From Sagittula sp. P11 (GTDB taxonomy: Bacteria; Pseudomonadota; Alphaproteobacteria; Rhodobacterales; Rhodobacteraceae), in the NCBI RefSeq assembly GCF_002814095.1, contig NZ_CP021913.1, positions 2,321,001 to 2,385,000 on the forward strand: 64,000 bases of DNA. Direction: 5' to 3'. Made by a program: the position numbers and the translations under genes. Shown here piece by piece: positions 53,492-61,220 of this stretch. The notes beneath the pieces were generated by a model. That model was not told where the DNA came from. It saw only the letters and a list, made by a program, of their open reading frames with translations, and did no database searches. Within the stretch, counting starts at the first letter, position 1; the number at the start of each line of letters is the position of its first letter.

Positions 53492-54649
53492 ATGAGCAAA
53501 CTCGCATGGGGGCTGGTCGGCGGTGGCGAAGGCAGCCAGATCGGTCCGGCACACCGGCTGGGCGCCGGGCTGGACGGGCTGTTCACCTTCAGCGCCGGCG
53601 CATTGGACCACCGGCCCGACGCCGGGCGCACATATGGCCAACGCCTCGGCCTTGCGGCGGATCGCGCCTACGGCGACTGGCAGGAGATGCTGGCCGGTGA
53701 GCGCAATCGCGACGACCGCATCGACCTCGTGACCGTCGCCACGCCGAACGCCACGCATTTCGAGATCACCAAAGCCTTTCTGGAAAACGGCTTCAACGTG
53801 CTGTGCGAGAAGCCGATGACCATGACGGTCGAGGAAGGCGAAGAGATCGTGCGGATTGCCCGCGCCTCGGGCCGCATCTGCGCCGTGAACTACGGCTACA
53901 CGGGCTATTCGCTGGTGCGGCACATGCGGGCGATGGTGGCACGTGGCGACCTCGGCGCCATCCGTCTGGTCAAGGCGGAGTTCGCGCACGGCCACCACGC
54001 GGACGCGGCGGACGCCGACAACCCGCGTGTGCGCTGGCGCTACGACCCGGCGCAGGCGGGTGTCTCGGCGCAATTCGCCGATTGCGGCATTCACGCGCTG
54101 CACATGGCCAGTTTCGTGATCGGCCAGGAAGCGGAGCGGCTCTCGGCTGACACCGTGTCCTGCATCGCGTCGCGGGTGCTGGAGGACGACGCCATGGTCA
54201 ACCTGCGCTTCGACGGCGGGGCGGTTGGCCGGCTCTGGACGTCTTCCGTTGCCATCGGGCGGCAGCACGGGCTGACCCTGCAGGTCTTCGGCGAGAGGGG
54301 CGGATTGCGCTGGTCGCAGGAGCAGCCGAACCAGCTCTACTGGATGCCTCTTGGCGGGCGCCTTCAGGTCATCGAACGTGGCGAGGCCGGTCTTTCGCCC
54401 GAGGCGGACCGCACCAGTCGTGTCACCATCGGCCACGCAGAGGGGATGCCTCTCGCCTTTGCCAATATCTACAAGGACCTGGCCGAAGCGATCCGCGCGC
54501 AGAAAGAGAAGCGCGAGATCGACCCGGCCGCGAATCTGTATCCCCGGGCTGAGGACGGACTGCGCTCCATGGCGGCGGTCATGGCCGTTGCCGAAAGCGG
54601 CCGGGCCGACGGCGCATGGATGGACGCCCGCCCGCCGATGTTCCGGTAA
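53492..54649 (+). CDS. Gfo/Idh/MocA-family oxidoreductase (second copy)
   Basis: 385 residues from the ATG at 53492, with GGGAGG 6 bp upstream. The start LAWGLVGGGEGSQIGPAHRLG is the long-loop form of the NAD-binding motif seen in a distinct branch of the family. CEKPMTM carries the conserved Lys near residue 105, and FADCGIHALHMASFV keeps the Asp and His pair four residues apart, unlike the first copy. It ends with LYPRAEDGLRSMAAV, typical of this branch. Likely sugar or inositol-type dehydrogenase; substrate unknown. Probably part of the same catabolic set as frcBCA. Confidence 0.8.
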   Translation: MSKLAWGLVGGGEGSQIGPAHRLGAGLDGLFTFSAGALDHRPDAGRTYGQRLGLAADRAYGDWQEMLAGERNRDDRIDLVTVATPNATHFEITKAFLENGFNVLCEKPMTMTVEEGEEIVRIARASGRICAVNYGYTGYSLVRHMRAMVARGDLGAIRLVKAEFAHGHHADAADADNPRVRWRYDPAQAGVSAQFADCGIHALHMASFVIGQEAERLSADTVSCIASRVLEDDAMVNLRFDGGAVGRLWTSSVAIGRQHGLTLQVFGERGGLRWSQEQPNQLYWMPLGGRLQVIERGEAGLSPEADRTSRVTIGHAEGMPLAFANIYKDLAEAIRAQKEKREIDPAANLYPRAEDGLRSMAAVMAVAESGRADGAWMDARPPMFR

Positions 54650-54687
54650 GTCACGGGCGTTGCGCCTCCTGCGCGTTTGTATTCGAG

Positions 54688-54736
54688 GGGCGCTTTGAAA
54701 GCCGAAAGGTCGTCCGGCTCGGCCTTTCGCGCGCCC
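54688..54736 (+). other. Nested hairpin downstream of the second Gfo/Idh gene
   Basis: GGGCGC (54688-54693) pairs with GCGCCC (54731-54736); inside it CGAAAGG (54703-54709) pairs with CCTTTCG (54723-54729). It begins 38 bp after the stop codon. There is no U-run, so it may be a Rho-type end structure or part of a small RNA. Confidence 0.35.
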
Positions 54737-55090
54737 ACCCCGCTCCAACCCGCGGCCTCCGATGCTTTGGCTTTGTGGGGCGTCGGGGCGCGTCATGTCC
54801 TCTGTCGTCGTAAGGCCGGGCACGGTTGCGTGACCGTAAGAGACCGTGCGGCAGCAGGTTTCTCGGTTTGCTGAGTAGCGGAAGACGCTTGCTTGCAGCC
54901 GTTCGCAGGAATCGCGGCGTCGCCCCTGAACGGGAAGTTGGGCGATGCGCGCAGGAGGGGCCCGCCGCCCCCTGATTCCCGATCGCGTGCAATGAGCGTC
55001 GCTTTCGCGGCGAACCGGTGCTTTGCCTGATGGCTTGGTGATCTGCGGCGGAGGGGGCGTGTCATATGGAAGGCAACACCCCAGAAACCA
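54737..55090. other. Gap of about 350 bp without a recognisable gene
   Basis: It lies between the hairpin after the Gfo/Idh gene and the tRNA-Leu terminator. A minus-strand open frame of about 100 codons (54793-55113) has no ribosome-binding site, contains the tRNA terminator arm and looks non-coding. GCACGG ... CCGTGC pairing near 54823-54853 suggests some RNA structure. Nothing else was identified. Confidence 0.45.
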
Positions 55091-55135
55091 AAAATCCCCC
55101 CAAGTTCATTCAAATCAGAATCTTGGGGGGATTTT
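55091..55135 (-). terminator. Terminator of tRNA-Leu
   Basis: A perfect 14-bp inverted repeat (55091-55104 with 55122-55135) contains a C6/G6 core flanked by A4/T4, with a 17-nt loop. It sits 1 bp beyond the encoded CCA, so on the minus strand the stem ends in TTTT. Confidence 0.85.
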
Positions 55136-55136
55136 A

Positions 55137-55223
55137 TGGTGCCCAGAAGAGGACTCGAACCTCCACGACCGTTAAGTCACTGGTACCTGAAACCAGCGCG
55201 TCTACCAATTCCGCCATCTGGGC
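55137..55223 (-). tRNA. tRNA-Leu (anticodon CAG)
   Basis: On the minus strand a full cloverleaf can be drawn: acceptor GCCCAGA with TCTGGGC, D arm around GGCGGAATTGGTAGACGC, anticodon stem CTGGT/ACCAG with loop TTCAGGT (CAG at 34-36), a long variable arm (TGACTTAACGGTCG region) as in class II tRNAs, and T arm with GGTTCGAGTCC. The discriminator is A73, and CCA is encoded (55139-55137). It reads CUG codons, which are abundant in this GC-rich genome. Confidence 0.95.
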
Positions 55224-55242
55224 ACGGGCTTGGTGAGGGCGG

Positions 55243-55271
55243 GGTTTACGGCTGTCGCGGCCCGGTGTCAA
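55243..55271 (-). promoter_or_regulatory. Promoter of tRNA-Leu
   Basis: On the minus strand: consensus TTGACA (55271-55266), exactly 17 bp, TAAACC (55248-55243). Transcription would start about 13 bp before the mature tRNA 5' end. Confidence 0.6.
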
Positions 55272-55369
55272 CAAGGCTCTGAAAAGAATTTTCACGCGGC
55301 AATCGGGCGCCTTGCCCCTGCCGTCCCGGACCCTTAAACCGGGGAATATCGGCGCAAGGGAGACAGGCC

Positions 55370-56353
55370 ATGTCCAAACTCGTCACCATCTTCGGCGGCT
55401 CCGGTTTCGTCGGCCGCTACATCGCCCGCCGCATGGCGAAAGAGGGCTGGCGCGTGCGCGTCGCCGTCCGTCGCCCGAACGAGGCGTTGTTCGTCAAGCC
55501 GTACGGTGTTGTCGGCCAGGTCGAACCGGTGTTCTGCAATATCCGCGACGACGACAGCGTGCGCGCCGCAACCGCAGGGGCGGACGCTGTGGTGAACTGC
55601 GTCGGCACCTTCGACATGTCCGGCAAGAACAATTTCGACGCCGTCCAGGCGGAGGGTGCGACCCGTATCGCGCGCATCGCCAAGGAGCGCGGCATCACCC
55701 GTATGGTGCATATCTCGGCCATCGGTGCGGACAGAGAGGCCGACAGCGCCTACGCCTCGTCGAAGGGGGAGGGCGAGGCCGGTGTGCTGGAGCACATGCC
55801 CGACGCCGTGATCCTGCGGCCCTCCGTGATCTTCGGGCCGGAGGACGATTTCTTCAACCGCTTCGCGACGATGACCCGTTTCGGTCCGGCGCTGCCGCTG
55901 GTCGGTGCCGACACGAAGTTCCAGACGGTCTATGTGGACGACGTCGCCCGCGCCGCAGTGATGGGCGTGCTGGGTCAGGCAGAGCCGGGCATCTACGAAC
56001 TGGGCGGGCCGGATGTCATGACGTTCCGCGAGATGATGCAGGACATGCTGAAGGTCATTCACCGGCGCAGGCTGATCGTGAACCTCCCCTTCTTCATCGC
56101 GGGGCCGCTGGCCTCCGTCATGGGCCTGGTCGAGAAGCTGACGCTTGGCCTCGTTCCGGCGCAGATCACGCGGGACCAGGTGAAGACGCTGCACCACGAC
56201 AACGTGGTCTCTGGCGAGACGAAGACCTTTGCCGATCTCGGCATCACGCCGACAGCGGTGGAAGCGGTGCTTCCCGACTATCTCTGGCGGTTCCGTCCGT
56301 CCGGCCAGTACGACGCGATCAAGGAATCGGCCAAGAACCTGCGCATGCAGTAA
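55370..56353 (+). CDS. NDUFA9-like NAD(P)-binding protein of complex I type
   Basis: 327 residues. Atypical short-chain dehydrogenase: [19 protein letters not shown] (5-23) binds the nucleotide, [10 protein letters not shown] and [19 protein letters not shown] follow. This pattern matches the alphaproteobacterial relatives of the mitochondrial complex I accessory subunit NDUFA9, also annotated as NADH-ubiquinone oxidoreductase. The classic SDR tyrosine motif is replaced by YASSKGEGE. It may stabilise complex I or bind quinone/lipid; its role in bacteria is not settled. Single gene with its own terminator. Confidence 0.82.
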   Translation: MSKLVTIFGGSGFVGRYIARRMAKEGWRVRVAVRRPNEALFVKPYGVVGQVEPVFCNIRDDDSVRAATAGADAVVNCVGTFDMSGKNNFDAVQAEGATRIARIAKERGITRMVHISAIGADREADSAYASSKGEGEAGVLEHMPDAVILRPSVIFGPEDDFFNRFATMTRFGPALPLVGADTKFQTVYVDDVARAAVMGVLGQAEPGIYELGGPDVMTFREMMQDMLKVIHRRRLIVNLPFFIAGPLASVMGLVEKLTLGLVPAQITRDQVKTLHHDNVVSGETKTFADLGITPTAVEAVLPDYLWRFRPSGQYDAIKESAKNLRMQ

Positions 56354-56379
56354 GGCGGACCAGGTTTCGAATTTGGAAA

Positions 56380-56410
56380 GGGCGGCACCGGGTGCCGCCC
56401 TTTTTCTTTT
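56380..56410 (+). terminator. Intrinsic terminator after the NDUFA9-like gene
   Basis: GGGCGGCAC (56380-56388) pairs with GTGCCGCCC (56392-56400), loop CGG, then TTTTTCTTTT. Very strong form. Confidence 0.9.
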
Positions 56411-56456
56411 GCGATTCGGTTGTCTGCCCGAGGTGTTCAGGGCGCGCGGAAGCGCG

Positions 56457-56720
56457 CTAGTGCAGGTCGCGCAACCGGCACAGATCGTTGCTATTGCAGC
56501 ATCCGGGCGGTGGCGCCGTGCTGATCAGGGTTTGCGTCGCAAGCCATTCCTCGCAGGCTTCGACCAATGCGCATCCGCGGCAGCGTGTGACCATGTCCGC
56601 GTAACGCTGCGGTTCGAGTTGGCCGGAATTGAGGGCGTCGCCGAGGTTCACGCCCATCACCCGCGCCACACCGCGCGTCATGAAGAAGTGCCGGGCCGGG
56701 TCGCCGAGGTGCTGTGACAT
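56457..56720 (-). CDS. Four-cysteine small protein, third of a tandem set (DUF6455-like)
   Basis: 87 residues from the ATG at 56718-56720. The core is shared with the two upstream genes: CRGCALVEACEEWL, then PPPGCCNSNDL. Conserved Cys pattern C-x2-C-x5-C ... C plus one extra Cys. The N-terminal helix includes ARVMGVNLGDAL. I recall this as the family annotated DUF6455 in Rhodobacteraceae. The Cys set could bind zinc or an iron-sulfur cluster; this is inference. It starts 2 bp after the preceding gene's stop codon, so the three form one operon. Confidence 0.7.
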   Translation of the reverse strand: MSQHLGDPARHFFMTRGVARVMGVNLGDALNSGQLEPQRYADMVTRCRGCALVEACEEWLATQTLISTAPPPGCCNSNDLCRLRDLH

Positions 56721-56722
56721 GC

Positions 56723-57013
56723 TCAAAGCTCCGCGAGGCGGTCTCCGATCCGGGCGAGCCGCTTGCGGTTGACGCAGGGCTTCGGGAACGGGCGGGTGTC
56801 GTCGACCGGCTGGTCGAGCCAGTCGCCGCATCCTTCGGTCCACTGGCAGCCGCGACACCGGGTGACGATGGAGGCCCAGTCCTCCTGTGTCAGGAGGCCG
56901 GCGTCCATCGCCTGAACGAGGTCCACGCCCGTGGCTTTCGCCATGCGCTGAACCAGCCAGTAGTGTTCGACCTCGTCGCCCAGGACGGGCGAAAAAGCGG
57001 TTCCGTCAGCCAT
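56723..57013 (-). CDS. Four-cysteine small protein, second of a tandem set (DUF6455-like)
   Basis: 96 residues. Same layout: an N-terminal helix (RMAKATGVDLVQAMDAGLL), CRGCQWTEGCGDWL, then PFPKPCVNRKRL. It is 3 bp after the first gene of the set. It differs from its neighbours in length at the N-terminus and in the loop after the third Cys. It is clearly a paralogue, implying local duplication. Function unknown; a small redox or metal-sensing protein is a reasonable guess given the FNR-type box ahead of the operon. Confidence 0.7.
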   Translation of the reverse strand: MADGTAFSPVLGDEVEHYWLVQRMAKATGVDLVQAMDAGLLTQEDWASIVTRCRGCQWTEGCGDWLDQPVDDTRPFPKPCVNRKRLARIGDRLAEL

Positions 57014-57016
57014 GGC

Positions 57017-57283
57017 TCATCCTCCCTGAAGGTCCGCGAACACCGTCTTGTTCCGGCAATACGCGGGCGGCGGGGCGTCGGCCTCCGGCTCTGCGGTCAT
57101 GGCGGCCAGCCAATGTTCGCAGGACCCGGGCGAGGTGCAGGCCGTGCAGCGGAGCACGGCGTCGTCCAGCTCGGAAATGGTCAGCTTTCCGCGCAGGATC
57201 AGCTCTTCCAGATCCAGCCCCTGCATGCCGGCCATGTGATCCACTAGCGCGGCGTGGCGCTTCAACGTGTCCTTGCTTTGCAT
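57017..57283 (-). CDS. Four-cysteine small protein, first of a tandem set (DUF6455-like)
   Basis: 88 residues. HMAGMQGLDLEELILRGKL precedes the cysteine core CTACTSPGSCEHWL and PPPAYCRNKTVF. AGGAG lies 8-12 bp before the ATG. First gene of the operon; the promoter at 57324-57364 carries an FNR-type box. The most divergent of the three in the spacing around the second Cys. No membrane span or signal peptide, so cytoplasmic. Confidence 0.7.
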   Translation of the reverse strand: MQSKDTLKRHAALVDHMAGMQGLDLEELILRGKLTISELDDAVLRCTACTSPGSCEHWLAAMTAEPEADAPPPAYCRNKTVFADLQGG

Positions 57284-57323
57284 CGCGGGGAGCTCCTCTC
57301 GCTGTCCTGAACGGTTGAGCGAG

Positions 57324-57364
57324 AGTTTAGCCCCCGGGACGCGTCGCGCCTTGACTCAGGTCAA
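57324..57364 (-). promoter_or_regulatory. FNR-type box and -10 element of the four-cysteine operon
   Basis: TTGAC, 4 bp, GTCAA (57351-57364) matches the FNR/FnrL form TTGAY-N4-RTCAA. On the minus strand a TAAACT -10 (57329-57324) follows after 21 bp, placing the box centre about 40.5 bp upstream of the inferred start near 57317, the class II activator position. Predicted from spacing by eye. Confidence 0.6.
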
Positions 57365-57378
57365 CGAGGGCAAAGGCC

Positions 57379-58083
57379 TCAGCGGCCGATGCTGGCCGCC
57401 GTCCGCTTCACGACTTCCAGCCGTGCCGCGTTGGGCGGGTGCGACCCGAGGAAGCGGTTGCCCGGATCGGGGATGCGCGCGAAGAAGGCCGCGCCCCGCA
57501 CCGGATCATAGCCCGCCTGCGCCGAGATGATGGTGCCCAGCTGGTCTGCCTCTAGTTCGAATTCCTTCGAGTAGGTGCGCGCGCCGACCGCGGCGCCAAG
57601 CTGTTCGGCGTTTCTGACCGCCTCGGCCTCGGCGCCGCTGATGGCGGCGATGCCTGCAAAGACCACGGCGCCGACCGTGGCGCTTTCGCGGGTCTTGGTC
57701 AGGTGATCGCGAATGTGGTGCGCGGCCTCGTGGCCCATCACGAAGGCCAGTTCATCGGCATTCTCGACGGAGTTGATGAGGCCGAGATTGAACGCCACGA
57801 TTGGCCGCCCGAAGCGGTCGACGGTCTGGAAAGCGTTGGGGGGCTGGTCGGCGCGGTCGTCCACGACGATCTGGAAATCGCAGTTCAAGCCAGAGGTCCG
57901 GGCGCGGCACATCTGTTCCGCAACGGGCTCGACCGCTTCCACCACCTCGACGAACTGGCGGGCGGCCTGGTTGGCGCGCAACTGGGCCGAGGTGGCGCCC
58001 ACGGGCGACGGAACCGGCGAAGGCAGTGGAACCGTGGCGCAGGCAGAAAGGGCCAGCGCGGCCAGGAGTGCGAATCTGAACAT
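57379..58083 (-). CDS. M48-family metalloprotease lipoprotein
   Basis: 234 residues. The signal peptide ends in a lipobox, L12-S-A-C15, so the mature protein is probably lipid-anchored in the periplasm. The zinc protease motif is H118-E-A-A-H122 (GHEAAHHIRDH), and the third ligand is probably the Glu of FELEADQLG, as in M48B (Oma1/BepA-like) peptidases. Likely role: quality control of envelope proteins. It is 95 bp downstream of the four-cysteine gene promoter region on the same strand but upstream in coding order, and has its own start. Confidence 0.88.
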   Translation of the reverse strand: MFRFALLAALALSACATVPLPSPVPSPVGATSAQLRANQAARQFVEVVEAVEPVAEQMCRARTSGLNCDFQIVVDDRADQPPNAFQTVDRFGRPIVAFNLGLINSVENADELAFVMGHEAAHHIRDHLTKTRESATVGAVVFAGIAAISGAEAEAVRNAEQLGAAVGARTYSKEFELEADQLGTIISAQAGYDPVRGAAFFARIPDPGNRFLGSHPPNAARLEVVKRTAASIGR

Positions 58084-58228
58084 CTGTCATCCGGGACGTT
58101 TGAGTGTTGCAACCGAGGATAGTCGCCCCATGCCGCAGGCGCTACCCCGTCCACGCAACCGTGACGGACTTCCGCCCAAACCGCCGATTCCGGTTTTCTC
58201 TGCCAGTGCGGCGCGCTACGGTTCTTCC

Positions 58229-58459
58229 ATGTTCAGCATCGAGCACGACTTTGACGCCACCGTTGTGACCCTCGTGGACGAGGGCGGAACGCCTTTGCAG
58301 GAGGACGTCATCATCTCCAGCTTCGAGGAATGCGTGACCGTCACGCAGTACGATCCTCGCACCGACAGGGAGATGAAGGTGACGCTCAGCATCACCCAGA
58401 TGAACGATTTGATCGCGGCGGTGAACCTGCCCGAGGGGATCTACAGGCGCAACGGCTGA
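58229..58459 (+). CDS. Conserved small protein of unknown function
   Basis: 76 residues starting MFSIEHDFDATVVTLVDEGG. A beta-rich N-terminus is followed by ECVTVTQYDPRTDREMKVTLS and a C-terminal helix (TQMNDLIAAVNLPEGIY). The start is uncertain: no clear Shine-Dalgarno sequence precedes 58229, and an upstream in-frame ATG at 58130 would add 33 Pro/Arg-rich residues. I believe similar short proteins occur in related bacteria. It ends at the shared terminator at 58502. Confidence 0.55.
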   Translation: MFSIEHDFDATVVTLVDEGGTPLQEDVIISSFEECVTVTQYDPRTDREMKVTLSITQMNDLIAAVNLPEGIYRRNG

Positions 58460-58501
58460 GGCCTTCGCGGGTCTTTCCCCGGGGCGCTCGCTTGCAATGG
58501 A

Positions 58502-58530
58502 AAAGGCCCGCCGGTGTACGGCGGGCCTTT
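58502..58530. terminator. Bidirectional terminator
   Basis: AAAGGCCCGCCG (58502-58513) pairs perfectly with CGGCGGGCCTTT (58519-58530), loop of 5, with CGTTTT beyond on the plus side. It serves the convergent small-protein and RTX genes. Confidence 0.85.
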
Positions 58531-58551
58531 CGTTTTCGCATCGGTACGACC

Positions 58552-60303
58552 TCAGAAGATGAAGTCGGTGGCGTCGAGGTCGGCCGCCAGCGTGTTCAGG
58601 AGCGTGACGTAGTTGCCGCCGTCCAGCATGACCACCGCATCGACGCCGTTGTCGCTGATCGCGAGGTGGGCGAACTCGGTGATGCCTGCGGGGGCAAGGC
58701 CGGTCAGGTCGATCTGGTCGATGCCATCCTCGAAATCGGTGATCGTGTCGCGGTTGGTGCCGGTCGCAAAGACGAAGACGTCCGCGCCTGCGCCGCCTGC
58801 GAGCAGGTCGCGGCCGTTGCCGCCGTCGAGCGTGTCGTCCCCGTTGCCGCCCATCAGGTTGTCGTTGCCGTCCTGGCCCAGCAGAATGTCGTTGTCGTCG
58901 CCACCGTCGAGGCGGTCGTTGTGGGTGCCGCCTTCGAGCCAGTCGTTGCCCGCGCCGCCCTGCAGGTTGTCGTTCTGGGCACCGCCGCTGAGGAAGTCGT
59001 CGCCCGCCTGCCCCTGCAGCTTGTCGTTGTCGTCTCCGCCGTAGAGCGAGTCGTTGCCCATGCCGCCGCGCAGGTCGTCGCGACCGGCATCGCCGTTCAG
59101 CACGTCGTTGCCGTTCTCGCCGAACAGCCGGTCGTCGCCGTCACCGCCGCTCATCAGGTCGTTGCCGTCAGAGCCATGCAGCGTGTCGTTGGCGACGGTC
59201 GCGACGTAGGGGTTCACGTCGAGGATCAGATCGGCGTTGTCGATGTCAGCAGCCAGGATGCCCTCGATCACCATCTTGGTGCCGTTGCCGAAGTCGATGG
59301 TGGTGTCGGTGCCGTCGTCTGTCTTGTTCAGCTGGGTGTGGTCGTAGATCCCGATGCCGGAGACGTCGATCCTGTCCACGTTGTCCTCGAAGTTGACGAT
59401 ACGGTCGTCGCCCGCGTCCGCCTCGACCAGGAACACATCCGCACCGGCGCCGCCATCCATGGTGTCGTTGCCCATGCCGCCCTTGAAGGTGTCGTCACCG
59501 GCATCGCCGTACATCATGTCGTTGCCCTTGGCGCCGAGCAGCAGGTCGTTGTCGTCGCCACCGTGCAGCTCGTCGTCGTCGTTGCCGCCGTCGAGCGTGT
59601 CCTTGCCCGCGCCGCCGAAGATGCTGTCCACGCCGCCGGAGCCGATCAGCATGTCGTCGCCCGCACCGCCGTCGATGCTGTCGTCGCCCGCGTTGCCATT
59701 CAGCCAGTCGGCCCCACCTTCGCCGAGGATCACGTCGTGGCCGTTGTCGCCGCTGACGGTGTCGTTGCCCTCACCACCGGCATATGTGTCATCGCCGTCC
59801 AGCAGGCCCGCGATGTCGTCGCCGGAGGTGCCGGTGACCGAATCCTCGCCCGGAGTGTAGACCGGCGGGATCGGTGTCGGTGCGATGGAGAGCGTGTAGT
59901 TGTCCGTGTGCGACGCCTCACCCTGCATGAAAAGCGAGTAGCTTTGCGTGAACATCGGCGTGACGTCCATCGTGATCGTGTTGCCCACGACCGTCGGGTT
60001 CGAAACGGTCACGAAGGTGTTGGTGATGGGGTATTCGCCGATCACCTCGCCATCGGCGATGTTCACACCCAGCGAATGGAAGTTGCTGCGGTTGATGATG
60101 CCCATCGCGTGATGGCCAGAGATGTCGTCCACCGTCATGGTGATCGTGTAGGTCGTGCCCGCCTCAAGCGTCGGCAGGTTGATACCGTCCTGAGCGTCGC
60201 CGCCGCCGTAGGTGCCTGCAAACACGTCGTCGAAACCGATCGTGTAGCTGCCGCTCGCGTAGGCGTTGATGTTGGAGTCTGAGGTTTCGTAGACGGTCGC
60301 CAT
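58552..60303 (-). CDS. RTX calcium-binding secreted protein
   Basis: 583 residues from the ATG at 60301-60303 (AAGGA upstream). Residues about 1-140 form a beta domain resembling PPC (LEAGTTYTITMTVDDI ... NYTLSIAP). Two blocks of GGxGxDxUx nonapeptides (about 145-290 and 370-505) are each followed by a similar 70-residue segment (DRIVNFEDNVDRID ... LAADIDNADLIL and DTITDFEDGIDQID ... LAADLDATDFIF). There is no Sec signal; the C-terminal end resembles a type I secretion signal. No type I exporter lies nearby. Likely a surface or exported adhesin- or enzyme-like protein; no catalytic motif seen. Confidence 0.85.
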   Translation of the reverse strand: MATVYETSDSNINAYASGSYTIGFDDVFAGTYGGGDAQDGINLPTLEAGTTYTITMTVDDISGHHAMGIINRSNFHSLGVNIADGEVIGEYPITNTFVTVSNPTVVGNTITMDVTPMFTQSYSLFMQGEASHTDNYTLSIAPTPIPPVYTPGEDSVTGTSGDDIAGLLDGDDTYAGGEGNDTVSGDNGHDVILGEGGADWLNGNAGDDSIDGGAGDDMLIGSGGVDSIFGGAGKDTLDGGNDDDELHGGDDNDLLLGAKGNDMMYGDAGDDTFKGGMGNDTMDGGAGADVFLVEADAGDDRIVNFEDNVDRIDVSGIGIYDHTQLNKTDDGTDTTIDFGNGTKMVIEGILAADIDNADLILDVNPYVATVANDTLHGSDGNDLMSGGDGDDRLFGENGNDVLNGDAGRDDLRGGMGNDSLYGGDDNDKLQGQAGDDFLSGGAQNDNLQGGAGNDWLEGGTHNDRLDGGDDNDILLGQDGNDNLMGGNGDDTLDGGNGRDLLAGGAGADVFVFATGTNRDTITDFEDGIDQIDLTGLAPAGITEFAHLAISDNGVDAVVMLDGGNYVTLLNTLAADLDATDFIF

Positions 60304-60496
60304 TTGTCGTTCCTTGCTCGTAAAGATCACCTGCCGTCCCGGCCGGACACTCGGGCTGGGCGGTCGGACCTTTTGCTAGAGGCGCCTTGGGGCGGATTAG
60401 CGGAGCGTTAAGGTTAACAAAGGGGTCATTTTGAGCGCGAACAGGTCGGCCGGACCGCCGATTGGGGCGCATTGGCGGCGCTGGTTGCGCAAAAGG

Positions 60497-60524
60497 AAAC
60501 GGCCCGCGCATTGGCGGGCCGTTT
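60497..60524 (-). terminator. Terminator after the fasciclin gene
   Basis: AAACGGCCCGC (60497-60507) pairs with GCGGGCCGTTT (60514-60524), loop of 6; the minus strand continues CCTTTTG. Confidence 0.8.
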
Positions 60525-60544
60525 GTCTGGGATCTGAAGACAGA

Positions 60545-61033
60545 TCACATGCTGGGCATGATCACCTTGTCGATCACGTGGATCACGCCGTTGGAAGCCT
60601 CGATATCGGCCTGGGTCACGGTCGCGTCGTTCACCATGACGCCGTTGTCGAGATCGATCATGATATCGCCACCTTCGACGGTGGTCGCGGCCATGTCATC
60701 GGACAGGTCGGTCGACATCACTTTGCCGGGCACGACGTGGTAGGTGAGGATGTCGACGAGCTGTTCCTTGTTCTCGGGCTTCAGCAGGTCCTCGACGGTG
60801 CCGGCGGGCAGGGCGGCAAAGGCCTCATCCGTCGGGGCGAAGACGGTGAACGGGCCTTCGCCCTTCAGCGTGTCGACCAGCCCTGCGGCGGTCGCGGCGG
60901 CCAGCAGCGTTTCGAAGCTGCCCGCTTCGGTTGCAGTGTCCACGATGTCCTTCGACATGGAGTGCGAGCCTGCGTGTGCGGGAACGGCAAAAGCGAGGGC
61001 GGCGGCGGCAGCGATAAAGGTCTTGCGGATCAT
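60545..61033 (-). CDS. Secreted fasciclin (FAS1) domain protein
   Basis: 162 residues. The signal peptide covers 1-21. A single FAS1 domain follows: [24 protein letters not shown], the H1 motif [16 protein letters not shown], then YHVVPGKVM and [12 protein letters not shown] as the H2 motif. Such proteins are periplasmic or surface adhesion modules. Single gene with its own terminator. Length is usual for the one-domain bacterial form. Confidence 0.92.
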   Translation of the reverse strand: MIRKTFIAAAAALAFAVPAHAGSHSMSKDIVDTATEAGSFETLLAAATAAGLVDTLKGEGPFTVFAPTDEAFAALPAGTVEDLLKPENKEQLVDILTYHVVPGKVMSTDLSDDMAATTVEGGDIMIDLDNGVMVNDATVTQADIEASNGVIHVIDKVIMPSM

Positions 61034-61145
61034 TTCGGGTCCTCCTGTTTGATCTCGATGCCTTGGTCATGCATCGTGGAGAACTACGGCGCGTTCACCG
61101 TGCCGGATCATGAGAATTCCGCCATCCCCGGACCTTGACGGAATG

Positions 61146-61170
61146 CGGCGCGCCGCTAAGCCGCGCGCCG
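61146..61170 (-). terminator. Hairpin after the DUF302 gene
   Basis: CGGCGCGC (61146-61153) pairs with GCGCGCCG (61163-61170). It is 50 bp past the DUF302 stop codon, with no U-run on the minus strand. Confidence 0.45.
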
Positions 61171-61220
61171 TTCGAAGGTCCAATGAACTTGTCGTTACGC
61201 AACGTGAGCGCGCGTGACGA

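Noticed and set aside
54793..55113. Minus-strand open frame of 106 codons beside tRNA-Leu
   Set aside because: It includes the tRNA terminator arm, lacks a ribosome-binding site, and has no recognisable protein features.
55137..55223. tRNA-Leu as an integration site for a genomic island
   Set aside because: No second copy of the tRNA 3' end, no integrase and no abrupt gene-content change were seen next to it.
58640..59820. Tandem DNA repeats suggesting a CRISPR or minisatellite
   Set aside because: The periodicity is that of GGxGxD RTX codons inside a coding frame; there are no unique spacers.
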